Shown here: piece by piece, positions 14,949 through 26,811 of the stretch | Layout of the letters: each line of letters begins with the position of its first letter | Numbering within the stretch: position 1 is the first letter of the stretch | DNA from: Oscheius dolichura | Lineage: Eukaryota > Nematoda > Chromadorea > Rhabditida > Rhabditidae | NCBI GenBank assembly: GCA_932521035.1 | Contig: OW051497.1 | Coordinates: forward strand, 186,001 to 250,000 | Length of the DNA stretch: 64,000 nucleotides | Reading direction: 5' to 3' | Translations under genes and position numbers: made by a program | The notes under the pieces: generated by a model | Seen by the model: only the letters and a program-made list of their open reading frames with translations | Told to the model about the DNA's origin: nothing | Database searches by the model: none

Positions 14949-15141
14949 AGAGAAGAACAGATGGGTGTTAAAATGTATGTATATACCGATACACCAGATG
15001 TTGGTGCTATTTTATTAAATTGTTCTTGACATTCGAGCCCTTTATTGAAACCTCAAATTGAATGAAATGGTTTCCCTCAGATTTCTACACGTTTTGAAAC
15101 TTGAGCACTTTATTAAAACCAGTAGAAGAAAGGACAAGAGT

Positions 15142-17340
15142 TCACTTGAATTTACTATAGCTATTGTACAAGTTAGCCTGGCCAAGAGGCTTGCTAGGGT
15201 GGGTAATGTTCATCGGCTCATACGGGTCGGTCAGTGAAGGAGCTTCTAGAATGATAAACATTGTTCCTACGTTCAAGACGGAGAAAATAATTAAGAATAA
15301 CCGGTCCAGAACCATTGCTACAAAGGTCCAATCATCAGAAATCTGGAAATAACGGTAAAATGGTCAAACTAAACGGTTACTTCGCTTTCCCTTTCATTGT
15401 GTTGAAAGTGTTCGGCAATAAAGCGTACTTGTTGAAGAAGATTGGCAAATATAACATCGTCAAATCTCTTTTGAGGCTGGGGAGTTGTTAAGTTTTGTTC
15501 ATTGGAAGGTTGGTTACCTTCTCTTTTCTCGTTTTCCTAAAGGCGACAGTTGGAGCTAGTGTCGTCTGATGTTTGCAAGGTCCCAGGAAAGGTTTTGAGG
15601 TCTAAAACAGGGGAATTTAAGAGTAGTCGAACTCACCGCGTCGGGACCGGAATCACTCTCTGTAGATTTCATATGGATTGAGTTGTTCAACTTGGTGTGG
15701 TTCATAGTTTTCTCACCAATATCGTTGTAGATAGGAAGCTTTAACCTAGATGTACTCGGTTTCATAGCATTGTAGGCGGCCTAAAAATGTTTTAACACCT
15801 TTTAAAGAGGCCACCTTTGCATCATTTCTATACGCCTTCCCAACTAATTGTGCGGGATTAACCAAACTCGGCCCAGGGTTCTTCGGCTGTTTCTTTTGAG
15901 GTCGTTTCATCATCAGGATTCTGAATTTTCAATTTTGAAAAGTATTAGGAGAAACTGGCTTTGGTAAGAATTCCAAGAAGACAACCCTGATCCAGGGAGA
16001 CATTTTATGAGCTGATCCCGAACGGAAGCGGAAGTTGACTGTTACTACAGAAACTACTGTAGACAGTGCGACCAGGATCATAGTTGTGATGAGATATCTT
16101 CCAAACATTGGAATAACCAGAGAAGTGGGCGGCATGAGATCTATCAGGACCTAGATACCCACTTACAACAAGGAGGATGGCCGAACTTACCAAGAAGAAG
16201 ACAGTCAATGTAACCAGAATACTAATAGAAAAGGTAATTTTGTGATCAGAAAGGTAGAAAACAAAAGTAGTGAGGATAGAAATGAGGAAACAGGGAATAA
16301 TTAGGTTACAAGTGAAGAACAGAGTCTTCCTTCTGAAGAGAAATGTATTTTAAAGGTAGTGATTCCTACCGTAATCCGAAGTAATAAGTAATATCCACAT
16401 ATTTCTCAGGTCCGCAACAAGACGCATATAGGACAGAATGCCTCTTGGATGTTAGGGAGAGAAGGTCCCATTCGGCTGATCTGTAAAGAATAAAAGAGAC
16501 AGAATACGGGCTTACTGGTAGAAGAAACTCAGATCCATCCCAATCTTGATGTACTCAACGTCTGTTCCGTCCTCAGGTATTATTGTCACATCCTCTGGAC
16601 AAATTAGGAATACCATAAAAAGGGAATAATACCTTTTGGCAGTTGACGGAGGTCTACATATCTACCAGTATAAGTCCAAGTCCCGAATTTCATTACACAC
16701 CACTGAGAATCATAGGGAAACCACTTCACATCAATCTAAAATCCTTTTGAACCCTAGAAACCTTTAACTCACAGGGCAGAATGATTTGTAGATGGCCGGC
16801 GGTTGCCAATAAACTTGTCCTTCATATGTCACTAGGGCATCTGTCAATATTGTGATATCTGGGTCTCCAGCGGCACTGAAAAATGTTCCCTTTACACGCA
16901 AAAAATGAAAAGTGGGCTCACTTATTGTAAAGAACGAGGTCTGGAGTCCAAATAAGATCACTGGGAATATGAATAGTCTGCAATCCACCATACTTGGAAG
17001 GATTCCACACTAATTTAGCATCTGTCCACTTCTAAAACTTCCTAGTTTCGAAAAGAAAATGAACAAACCATCTCTAACCACAAATTTGTCGTGAGAACTT
17101 GGTTCTTCTCGTCCTGAATAAATTTTCATAGATCTGGAGAAGGTAAAAACTTGCCACATCAATAATCCGAATAAGTGACGCCCCCACGTCGACTGTCATA
17201 ACATCTGAGCTGTTTTTAACTGGTCTGGGAATTTTATTGTAGTCAAAGAGCAGATCTTCATAAAGTTGGCTCTCCAAATCTTTTGCCGATCTTTTAACCT
17301 TCCCCCAAATAGGAACAGCCAATACTAATAGTATATACAT
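15142..17340 (-). CDS. Nicotinic acetylcholine receptor alpha-type subunit (Cys-loop cation channel)
   Basis: Fourteen exons (17340-17155, 17113-17069, 17031-16922, 16875-16773, 16735-16633, 16594-16516, 16480-16370, 16332-16191, 16150-15960, 15920-15815, 15780-15637, 15601-15518, 15476-15381, 15342-15142) close in frame to 566 aa. Signal peptide 1-15; N-terminal [17 protein letters not shown]; the Cys-loop C147[14 protein letters not shown]161; vicinal C230-C231 in loop C (alpha hallmark); M1 around 250-273; M2 278-296; M3 after [17 protein letters not shown]; amphipathic [23 protein letters not shown]; long cytoplasmic loop; M4 [21 protein letters not shown]. Plasma-membrane ligand-gated channel at synapses or muscle. 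Oddities: position -1' is His276 rather than Glu, 9' is Val286 rather than Leu, and the M1-M2 linker is short. Two introns appear to use GC donors (17154-17114 and 15959-15921). A splice acceptor abuts the ATG. AATAAA (minus strand) lies at 15116-15111. Confidence 0.93.
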
Positions 17341-20300
17341 CTGCAGTTAGCTTTCTCTGGAAGGACAAGATGTCAAATAAGAGAGATTAATCAGAGAAGA
17401 GTGAGCCGCCTGATTTGGGAGGATGGTAAATGAGGCAGTTGGTTGGGTGGGGCATTCTCTTTCCGCGCATCTATCTCTCGAAGTAGGGGTCCGAGTTGAC
17501 ATATTCTAATCTCCGAAAGGGAAGAAATTGCGCCTCCGACAAGTATGGGAAAGCCGTGGATAAGATGGGAATACATTTGGAACGTGGGCCATCTGTCTCT
17601 AACCTCAATCCTTCAGTCTTTATAGGTGGCCTAATTTGGGCCTAGAGGACACCTCCCCTCTTCAAAAGGAACAGTTAGGGGAGGGGGGCTACATTACATT
17701 CTGAGCGGAAGCTCTATCTCTGAGTGAAAAAGTAGCTCTAAACAACCAGGAAAAGAGGGAAGGGTGGCCTGGAGGCAAGATTGAGTAAAGACAGCCACGG
17801 CATTTAGGATGGCGGGGTCTTCAAAACAAAAACGGAAGCCATCGCAAATTCGGGACGCAATCTCCAGCGGCCAGTTATGGATTTTGTCTGTTCTCGCTAT
17901 TGAAGAGGATGCATTGAGCCGTGAAGTAGTATTCCGCTATTGGAAGTATCGTCTCAGGAGGGATTTATTAAAACAACGGGGGCCAGTAACTCATTGACTG
18001 CTGGAAATATCGCAAAATTCTTCTTTCTACAACTTTAGGCCTTTCTTCAAAATAAGGAAAACTTGTTATAAGCTGGCGGTGAGTCGACTGCAAAATTTTC
18101 CCGCTTCGCGTAGACAGGCTCCAAAAGGGTTCTTTATTTCAGATAGGATGAATCCGTGGAAACTACCAATGTCAATTCTAAGTCTTGAGTCTTCTCCGTT
18201 TGGCTGACGGCTCCCAGCTGGTTATTCTAAGATAGTGGGTATAATTAAATGTTCACCTCAGCAGTACACTACTGTAAATATCCTTCGAGCAACAGTAAAC
18301 AATAATTTCACTTCATGTTGACAGCCAGACAAAGTGTTGGTTTCCCAGAGGATCGAAGACAACCAGAAGTGCCGGAAAGGTAGGATTAAAGGAAGATCTC
18401 CTCGCCAAGATCTACCGAACACCTTCGAAATATTGTGATATCACACATTTTCACCTTGAGGAAGTGTCCCCCTCTGTAGAATATTGCATAAGGTAAATAA
18501 ACAAATGTTGCTATTCTCCCCGACACGAAAGTTCTTGCATATTTCATTAATCCAATTGTGCACTCACATCCTCTTCTTCCTTACGCACACTTGATTAATG
18601 CTATTGCTACTAGGTGAGCAGAAGATAGAGGAGAAATCATCATTTGTAAGCTCCTTCTTACGCGATTCTTATACATGCGGTAAGTTGTTACGCATACAAT
18701 GTGGCATTCCGGCTACACACACCACCCTCCTCTTGTCTTAAAATCCCCTGTATCATTTGAATTGTCAGATGACATGGCAGCTAAGCTCTGATGAAGCTTA
18801 GAAAGTTGAAACCGTGGAAAAATGAGGGAAGGTGGCGAATATAGCCTTTCCCCGGCTGGCATCTCTGCCGCTTTTCCCCCATTTGAGTCTATAAAAGACG
18901 TTCTACCACCATAAGCAATTAACCACGGCCTCTACCTCAATTTCCCTGGCGGTTCTCTCTCCACTCCCATCTCCCGTAACAATATGGTACGGACCCAGCT
19001 CTATAAATGCACTTCCGCTAAGTGCACTTGCAATCTGGTGGTAGCGCTAAAAGCGTCAATCCATGAAAACTGCAATCGGTCAATGGCATGTGTTCTTCCC
19101 TGTTTTTTTTCAGTGTTGTTGTTTCTCTACCCTCTCACTCTATTTCTCCACATTCACCACCTAGTGACGGCTGGCTCATGTTCTCTAAATAATTGATAGG
19201 GAAAAGCTGAGGAGACGGGGCCAATTTAAGGCCCCATGGAAGCCATTGGAGCTCGGTTTTTTCATTCTTTCTCCCGTTCTTCTTGGATTGGGGGAGAGGC
19301 CCACTTTTCGGCCAGTTTGTGTAAGGGACTAGTCCTGTTTATCCACCCTCCATTTTGGAAGAAGTCCCTAATTGACTAGATTAGTTTGGAACGCGACTCT
19401 TTTATCAAGGTCCAGATGCCCGCGTTCCTCAGGGGAACTTCGCCGAGGCCACACACTTCTTTTTAGAGAGTGAGCGAGAGAGGTTCTCATCGAATATGAG
19501 CTTTTAAAATTTTGTTTACACTTTTATACGTTGACCCTACTTATACGCGTTTGTTTTTTGTTCCCCGTCTTCTCTTTTCTCCTCTCTCTGACCTAACCAA
19601 ATTACAAATGAATTTCTCCCTTTTATTCACAGCTTTAGGTTTTTGATCAAGTTTGCAAGTTTCCTCCGCAAATCATATATACATCTATTGCCGGGTGACC
19701 AATTCCGGCGGTCAAAAAAGTATTTCGTCTCTTATTAGCAAACAAAATCAACTTCTTTGCAAAATCCTCAAAATTTCAACGAACTCGTCCTCCTTTGTGA
19801 CGTTTGCTGCCCCCATATTTTGTCCAAAATCTGATTATCCATCCCCATGTGAGCAGTTTTCTCCTATTTAAACCTCAAAATTTTATTCTATCAGCATTTT
19901 TCTTCTGCTAAAAAGGATCATCTTCAAGGATCATTTGTCTACTTCCCCTGGAATCTTCATAAGGCGCCGACACCTAACGATCCCATCCATTGCGTTATCC
20001 GCGGATTTCTCATGTTGCGCTTATCTCCCAGGGGAGATGAGAAGACGGAACTTTGAGGACAAAATGGAAGGAACCCTTCCTGGCCCCATTCCAGCACTTT
20101 TTAAGGAGAGTGAGAGGCCAGGCATGATTCTATCTTTTTCTCAGATTCAGGCCCGTTTCCAGGAGAAGACCGACTTAATTGTCTTTCCATAGTAACCTTG
20201 ACTCGTAAAACTCATACACGTCCATTTGCACAGCTCTGGGAAAGTTGCATGCACGGGAAATCTATACTTCCCCTCCAGTTGGAGTATAATTTCTTCTTTA

Positions 20301-21124
20301 CCTTGGCCTTGAATACTTCCAAAACCTTACGACAGTCGTATTCTTTTATTATCCTTGCGAAAACGGACGGAGAAGATCTTCTCCCTGTGCAGAGTCCATT
20401 CCTCTGAAGAGCGAAGCGTTTATCATCCTCCTATTTGCATGTCAAAAGCCATTCACCTTGGATTCAGGTGAAAAATCAGGTTTTACCCTTTTGACTTTGC
20501 CCTCACTTCGAACCCTAACGGCAACGGCGTGATGAAAATCTATAACTATGGTAATTTTTGGCCACGCATAAGCTGTTATAATACTCTTTTCACTCGTATA
20601 CACACACGCGCTTTGGTACTACTAGACTCTATTATTTATCAGACTTTTGTGATTCTCGATGTATGAATAGATAATTGTCTCTTTTTATTATCATGTGACG
20701 AGTGATAGTCTTCGAAATGACAGCTTACTCATCCCTCCCCCACACCTAACAAGTGATCGTCTTCTTCTTTCTTCATACCGTTTAAATTTCTATTTTCGAC
20801 AATAGAATTACTGCTCGGGTTGCCTCTTACCATATTTTTGGGCTGTAAACCTTAAAATTTCTGGGATTACCTTCTTTCAAATTAACAAGAATTTCACAGA
20901 AAGGGAACACTGAAACACAAAGGCTTATTTGTTTGCCTACCTCTAAATACCATTGTTTGTTTATTGACATGGTGTTCTCTCGGCAACAGGCCGTTATCAG
21001 TGAGTCTTCTTGGATCGATTAAACCCATTGGCAAGACGTTTTTCCACACCCTTTTACAATCGCTCTTTCTTCTTCCTTTTCCCCCCAAAAAAAGATAGAA
21101 AATATTCAGCTCTATGAGTAACCA
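17341..21124. other. Intergenic, 3.8 kb, largely without recognisable genes
   Basis: Contains upstream regions of the divergent nicotinic receptor (-) and Cys-rich membrane protein (+) genes, plus one short ORF at 17809-17997 listed separately. Other open stretches (for example 18984-19196, 19935-20192) have no domain-like sequence. No repeat array was seen. Confidence 0.45.
17809..17997 (+). CDS. Small uncharacterised ORF, 62 aa
   Basis: Single open frame beginning MAGSSKQKRKPSQIRDAI, highly basic, then a hydrophobic/acidic segment and a basic end KYRLRRDLLKQRGP. No domain recognised. Shares the short pattern RL[KR]RDLL[NK][KQ]R with the ORF at 4220-4474. It may be a real small basic protein, an exon, or chance. 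Confidence 0.2.
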   Translation: MAGSSKQKRKPSQIRDAISSGQLWILSVLAIEEDALSREVVFRYWKYRLRRDLLKQRGPVTH

Positions 21125-22431
21125 ATGACTTGGGTGCAGTTTTCTATAGCTGCACTCTTATCCTCCATTGTTTATTCCGGATCCGATTGTCGGGGATCTG
21201 ATTGCAATAAATTTAGATGTAGTTCAGGTAAATTTCTTCCTCTTTAAAATATGCCTGGAATTTTTCAGAGCCGTTTCCTGCTAGACCAGTGGATCCGTAT
21301 TTACGACCGGGTTCCAGTTTTACAAGTCCCTGCTCTTGTGAACCCGACTGGGACAATATCTTCTGTAATTTGACTCAATACCTTCTATCAACACCTCACA
21401 CTAGTTCTATAGAATATCCTACTGTTTGTATTTGCAGGTAGGAGCACAGACTACAGAGCTATAATAGGAATTTTCCAGAAAATTCAGTGACAATAATAGT
21501 AAATGTGATCAATTCATTTCTAGATGCTTCAAAAAGAGCAACAAACAGTAGGACCCCGTATTTTTCCCTCAGAAATCTTATACTTCTAAGGTGCACGTGC
21601 TGTTTCAACCAACCGTACCAATACTGCAATCATCTGACCTGTAAGAACAATGAGCCTGATTTCAGGTAAGAAAAGAGTCACTATATCCTGTTCAGGGTGT
21701 GCTTTTCATCTAATTACCCCCAATTGTAGCCAAGTGAATAGACAGTCTGATTTCAGTGGTTCAAATACAACCTGTGTTTGCCATCATACTCCCGTTGATT
21801 ATCCCTATCAAATTTGTAAAGCGATGTATGCCCGGGATGGAACCCGTCTGCTTCCAGCACTTCCAGCAGAGATGGAAAATACCAAGACGGTGAGCGGAGT
21901 GATTTGTTGAAGTTTGAGCAGGGGGAAACTGACTCAGGCTAGTCATAAAAAAGCGATAAAGGCAACCCGTGCGGGAGTACCGTCCTTATTTCAAGCATAG
22001 AAGACTGGCGCTTCCTTTGGCGCTCGGGAGGGGAGTTTTGAAGCTACTGTCGGTTTTTCTTTCGCAGATTTTTGTCCTATTCGCTGTCCTAAACACTTAT
22101 TTTATTAATGTTTTGGTCGTAAAACTTTAATTGCACACATTTTGGACTGGCTACGGGGTAACGCTCACTTTATACCCGGCAATTACTCGCCCCGTTGACT
22201 CTTTCCACTTTTCAGGTGACCCTTCTCGGCGTCTCAGTGCCAATTACGGCCTTTCTCTACGTAATCGTTGGCATCCTGATAGCTGTCGCCCTACTGACCA
22301 TCATTATTCTTATAGCTGGCAATAGGAAATTGAATAGACGGCGCGAAGACACCAGCCGTCAGCGGCAAGCCGCCCAGGAAGCGTTATTACTCCAACGGCA
22401 GGAAGAGGATCGTTATCTGCCAACCGTCTAG
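21125..22431 (+). CDS. Orphan single-pass membrane protein with Cys-rich ectodomain
   Basis: Six exons (21125-21227, 21269-21437, 21479-21547, 21591-21665, 21730-21889, 22216-22431) close in frame to 263 aa. Signal peptide 1-18; an ectodomain of about 170 residues with about 18 cysteines, several in CxC or CC arrangement (DCRGSDC, SPCSCEPDW, TVCICRK, QCTCCFNQPYQYC, TTCVCHH); one transmembrane segment (VPITAFLYVIVGILIAVALL region, within the last exon); then an approximately 45-residue cytoplasmic tail rich in Arg/Gln/Glu. The layout suggests a type I receptor-like or adhesion protein. The spaced Cys pattern vaguely recalls GDNF-receptor/GAS1-like helices, but I cannot support that. A splice acceptor ends 15 nt before the ATG. 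AATAAA at 22666-22671. Confidence 0.7.
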
Positions 22432-22829
22432 GGCAAGTATGGAATAACTCAAGAAACAACGATGAAACAAAGCACAACTGCATATTTGAAATGTGATTAA
22501 CTTTTTTCTGTACTGATCTCTTTCTGATAATAATTTAGGTGAATCTTCATATCTGTGTTAATTTGCAGATTTTGACGATTACAATATCCCACTATTTGCT
22601 TCAGTTTTGTTCGGGTGACTGGGTTGATGTTTATTTCTTTTGGCGAAATTGTTTAACTTGCTTTAAATAAAAGAATTTATGTGATTTAATTTGTAGGCCC
22701 GCTGGTTTGGATCCTTGTAGTGAACAATCTTCGAACCGGCATGTTTTATAGGGTGCTACACAACTGCAGATAAGATCAGCGGCGTTTCACTCTCCCCTTG
22801 CTGTTCTCCTCCTTTTAGACGACCCTTTA
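22432..22829. other. Short intergenic/3'UTR interval with AATAAA at 22666-22671
   Basis: Holds the 3'UTR of the Cys-rich membrane protein gene and the upstream region of the first O-methyltransferase copy. No further gene. Confidence 0.5.
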
Positions 22830-23642
22830 ATGGCTTCTACGGTTTCAAAAAGTTTCGATAATCAAGCCGAAGATGCGATAATTAATTATTGTTCCAAGTT
22901 GACTGTTATTCAACATCAATTACAAACGGAACTGCAAGAAACCACTTTGAAACATGTCAAAATGAGTATTATGCTTGGTGCTCCCGAAGTTCTGACAATT
23001 GGAGCCCATTTCCTAAAACTAATTGGAGCGAAGAAAGTTCTCGATGTGGGAACATTCACTGGTGCCTCTGCCCTTGCCTGGGCTTTGGCCCTTCCCGAGG
23101 ATGGAAAAGTTATTACCATGGACGTTAACCTAGACAACTTCAATGCATTTGGCCTTCCAGTCTTAGAAAATGTCCCAAGACGAGGGCCAAAATTGAAGCG
23201 AAGGAAGGACCCGCTCTTGAAAATTTGAGTAGGCGTAGAATTGAATTATATGAAAACAATCTATAGAGAAGCTCATCTCCCAGGGGCAGAGCGGTACGTT
23301 TGACTTTGCCTTCATCGACGCTGACAGCAAGAACAAATCGGATTATTGTAATTGTTGCGTGGATCTACTCCGACCAGAAGGTGTGATTATGTGTGACAAT
23401 GTGAGTTATTTCGGGTATCTAGAATACTTAGGACATCCTAGGCACTTCAATCTGGTCGTGTTGTGAATTACGATCCTAATAATACAGTAGACTTAGCCCC
23501 TTTGCTCACCGATAAAGCTAATAATGAGGTTTAATCGAAAGGAAACAGGAATGTTTTCATCTTTCAGATCTTTACCGACTCCCGGACCAACTCGTTCCTT
23601 ATAAACTGTGCTGATGGTCTTCACATCGCTTTTAAGAAGTAA
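22830..23642 (+). pseudogene. O-methyltransferase (caffeoyl-CoA/catechol type), copy 1, one frameshift
   Basis: SAM-dependent O-methyltransferase of the Methyltransf_3 family (nematode COMT-like). Exons 22830-23228, 23267-23400, 23442-23528 and 23568-23642. Visible: SFDNQAEDAIINYCSKLTV, LGAPEVLTIGAHF, SAM-binding VLDVGTFTGASALAWAL, catalytic/metal FAFIDADSKN, VDLLRPEGVIMCDN, C-terminal NCADGLHIAFKK. Relative to the neighbouring copy, one base is missing near 23181 (in CCAAGACGAGG), so the ATG frame stops at 23226-23228 while the correct downstream frame resumes and splices perfectly. Either a recent pseudogene or a sequencing/assembly error. AATAAA at 23661-23666. No acceptor abuts the ATG. 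Confidence 0.7.
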
Positions 23643-24000
23643 AATACGGATTGTACAGAGAATAAAGCTGCTTTCTGTTTATTTCATCCTTTGAACGTCT
23701 AGAGAACCTTTCAAACCTGGATGAATCCAATTTCCCGAGCTGAATAATTCATCGCCAATCCCGTCTCAAGAGCAGCTCCTTCTCATTTCGAGCGCCTGAC
23801 TCTCTCTGCTTTCTCTTTCGAGGTTTTTCCTCGTTCGATTCCATTTTATGTCTTTTTCAAACCGGTAACGACAATATTAAAGCCTGCAAACCTTGCACTT
23901 CATTACCTTTTATTGTAAAGGCCGTTCTTTATGGCATTCTGTTCAGCTCAAACAGTCTCTCCAAAAGTCTTTTAGTTTTTCTTTCTTTTAGTCTTTCAGG

Positions 24001-24794
24001 ATGTCCCAGACTCTAACCTCCCTTGACCCAACAGTTGCCAAGAGCTTCGACAATGCCGCTGCTAATCCAATCATCGACTATTGCTGTGGGCTTACTGTTA
24101 TCCAGCATCCCCTCCAAAAGGAACTTCAAGAATCTACCTTGAAGTATGCTGAATGGAGTATCATGTTAGGAGCTCCCGAAGTTCTAACAATTGGCTCCCA
24201 CTTTATAACTCATCGGAGCCAAGAAAGTTCTCGATGTGGGAACTTACACAGGAGCTTCTGCTCTTGCCTGGGCTCTGGCTATTCCCGAAGACGGAAAAGT
24301 AGTCACCATGGATGTGGAGCTGGACAATTTTAAGAGATTCGGGTTGCCTGTCATTGAGAAAGGCCCGAAGACAAGAGCCAAGATTGAAACTGTAGAAGGA
24401 CCAGCTATTCAACACCTAGGTAAACCGGAACACTTCCCTTCAAAGTGCCTGCTTCTAGATAAGCTAATAGCTTCTGGAGAAAAGGGAACCTTTGATTTTG
24501 CCTTTATCGACGCTGACAAAGAATCCTACCCAGATTATTATAACCGCTGTGTGGAGCTACTCCGCCCTGGGGGAGTTATTTTCTGCGACAATGCTCTCTT
24601 CTTTGGGAGAGTGCTGAAATATGACCCAAAAAATCCAGAAGACAGCGAACCCATGGGAATTGACAAGTGTAACAAGACGGTAGTATCCTTACAGAAAGCT
24701 AAAATACGTACATTTTCAGATCTTCGCCGATGATCGGACGAACTCCTTTGTCATAAACTGCGGTGATGGACTGCATGTAGCTTTTAAGAAGTAG
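24001..24794 (+). pseudogene. O-methyltransferase (caffeoyl-CoA/catechol type), copy 2, one frameshift
   Basis: Tandem paralogue of the preceding gene, 358 bp downstream, same strand. Exons 24001-24679 and 24720-24794. Motifs: SFDNAAANPIIDYCCGLTV, LGAPEVLTIGSHF, VLDVGTYTGASALAWAL, TFDFAFIDADKESYPDYY, LLRPGGVIFCDNALFFGRV and C-terminal GDGLHVAFKK. Between HFI and IGAKKVLDVG the sequence has four bases where copy 1 has six (KL codons), around 24205-24210, shifting the frame. I found no intron that repairs it. The break is at a different place from that in copy 1, so one cannot simply be a copy of the other's lesion. If the frameshift is an artefact, the product would be a complete enzyme of about 250 aa. 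Copy 2 has lost copy 1's two central introns or copy 1 gained them. An acceptor TTTCAG ends 1 nt before the ATG. Confidence 0.75.
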
Positions 24795-24899
24795 TGACTC
24801 TGATATGATGTTGTTGTCTAGTCTGCTATGTTTCGTAAGATATGTAGTTTATAAATATTTAATTATACTTAAGCAGGTATTAGCCAAAAATAAGCTCAT

Positions 24900-26376
24900 T
24901 CAGTGGGAGAAGGCAAGGATATCGTCAATTATTCCAGAAGCTCTGCTCAGATATTCAGAAAGGACTTGATGTTTCACATCAGCTGGTAGTTTTTCCTCCT
25001 TACACAGTCCATAGTAACAGGATATCCCGAAGAGAGTGAAATTGTTAGAATGAGCGAAAGCCCGTCGATATTCCTCTTTCACCTAAAATAATTCATCTTC
25101 TGGGAAATATAAGGGCCTTACTTGTTCAAGAGTGAAAGGAGGGGCACCATCAAATTGCTCTGTTATCCTGCCGTGATATGTTTGTAGCACACTGTAGTGA
25201 AAGGTCTTATCACATAACGGAGAAACCCTCACCAATCTGTGTACTTCCTTCTGTCAGCAGTAGACATTCCCAGGGACAAGACTCTAATCATGTCTTCACA
25301 AATTCCTCCAACCGTACTCATTTGAAAGTCAATGAAGGCGCTGATTTCTTTTATTCCATTCTTCTTTGTCCAGAGGATATTCGTAGCGTTTAGGTCCTGG
25401 TGGACTATTACTGGCGGTAAACCTAAAATTTTACACATTTTCTTGAATTAATAACCAACAAACCGTTTTTCTTATAACCGTGGCGTCCCTCATAGGCGAA
25501 TTCCTTTGTGAAGTTGCCCTCAATCTGGTCGATTCTATCGTCAAGGCCGTAAGTCTTCATTTTGGACGCCACAGCCCACTGGAACTAAAAGGTAATGCGG
25601 GTTGTTAGTTAGTCTAGGCATTAGAAAAAAAACCATGCAAAATAAGAAACCGAATGATAAAATGGCTCACCATGAGAGAACAAAAATTATCAATAGCATC
25701 TATTGGAACATCACATCGAGTCAGCCAAGTCCTATCCGAGGAAACAATATTATGGTAATGGAGATCAGCAAGCCCGCGAACTATTTTCTTCACCTACAAT
25801 CCTTGGTAACGCGTATTATAGTAAACGTACCTGATCTAAACTAAAGCCAGGAATATATTCTTCCGAGAAGATGTGGCCATCCGTGGCACCCATATCTTCA
25901 AGAACAAAATAACCGGTGTCCAGCGAAGTACGCCGCTCCGTCAAGTACACATTAGGAATCTTGAAAAGTCCCAGGTTTGTCCTTCCGAAAACCTCATAGA
26001 ACTCTACTTCTGTCTGCAAAAAAATAAAGAATCAAGTCATTGAAACGTTTACATTCCACAATATCCTCAAATCATCTTCCAATTCGTTTTCCGTTTCGAT
26101 ATCAGAGATATTCGTGGAAATAGAGGGGAGCTGAAACCGAGAGGTTGACTCATACTGTAAGGATACCTTTATAAACAACTTTGGAGGGTATTTCAGCCGG
26201 CCGTGGTTGTCCACTGTGTGAAGGTCTTTATCACATGACCAGTGAATAACAACTCGGGCTGTTTGAGACCAAAAGCTTTTTATATCCTCCAACAGTTGAA
26301 AGCTAACGCTTTCCGGCTCTTCGGCAAGTGACCGATAAACTATTTTAGTTAATTTTTGAGTTAATTTCTCGTCCAT
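24900..26376 (-). CDS. CHK-kinase-like protein (choline/ecdysteroid-kinase superfamily, nematode-type)
   Basis: Seven exons (26376-26053, 26013-25831, 25793-25671, 25584-25464, 25422-25233, 25191-25122, 25082-24900) close in frame to 397 aa, typical of the CHK/DUF1679 group expanded in nematodes. The fold is protein-kinase-like: N-lobe PPKLFIKV, ENELEDDLRILWNTEVEFYEVF, FVLEDMG hinge, and Brenner-type catalytic loop V-H258-Q-D260-LNAT-N265-ILW with D282 in FIDFQMS as the metal-binding equivalent of DFG. All key residues are present, so it is probably active on a small-molecule substrate; the substrate is unknown. C-terminal helices end EYLSRASGIIDDILAFSH. An acceptor TTTTTCAG ends 3 nt before the ATG. 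Introns 37-86 bp. Tail-to-tail with OMT copy 2, 105 bp between stops. Confidence 0.88.
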
Positions 26377-26811
26377 ACCCTGAAAAAGAAAACATTGTTG
26401 GAATAATTGCATCACAAGGGCATAAATTGTTGCTCTTTATGAAAACCTATCGGGAAACTATCGTAAATAGGATGGGAACAGATAAAAATTGCTGAATTGC
26501 GCCAAATATTAGCGGATTGCTAACAAGGTAAAACAAGGAAACCGGCTTGAAACTATGACCCAGTGAATTCCAAGAAATAACAGTTGCAGTTGTTCCTCCC
26601 TGTTGATAAGATAATGGCAGCGAGGATAAGGATACGAAATACAGCTGTAGCTACAATGTTCTGGACGCAAAAGACGCGCTGACTTTTTGAACTTTTTGAA
26701 CCTTTGTGATTTGATTTAGTCGGAAAAAGTAGCTTTCCGTCCATTCTTTTGGGGTTTAAACTGGCAGAGAGGCAAAAACAATTGAGAAAGTATCCCGGGG
26801 GAATCAAAAAG
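26377..26811. other. Upstream region of the CHK-like gene up to the foldback element
   Basis: AT-rich, no gene supported. Its last nine bases (26803-26811, ATCAAAAAG) are the left copy of the direct repeat flanking the foldback element. Confidence 0.4.
26803..26811 (+). repeat. Left target-site duplication ATCAAAAAG
   Basis: Exactly repeated at 27179-27187, directly outside the other end of the foldback element. Confidence 0.85.
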
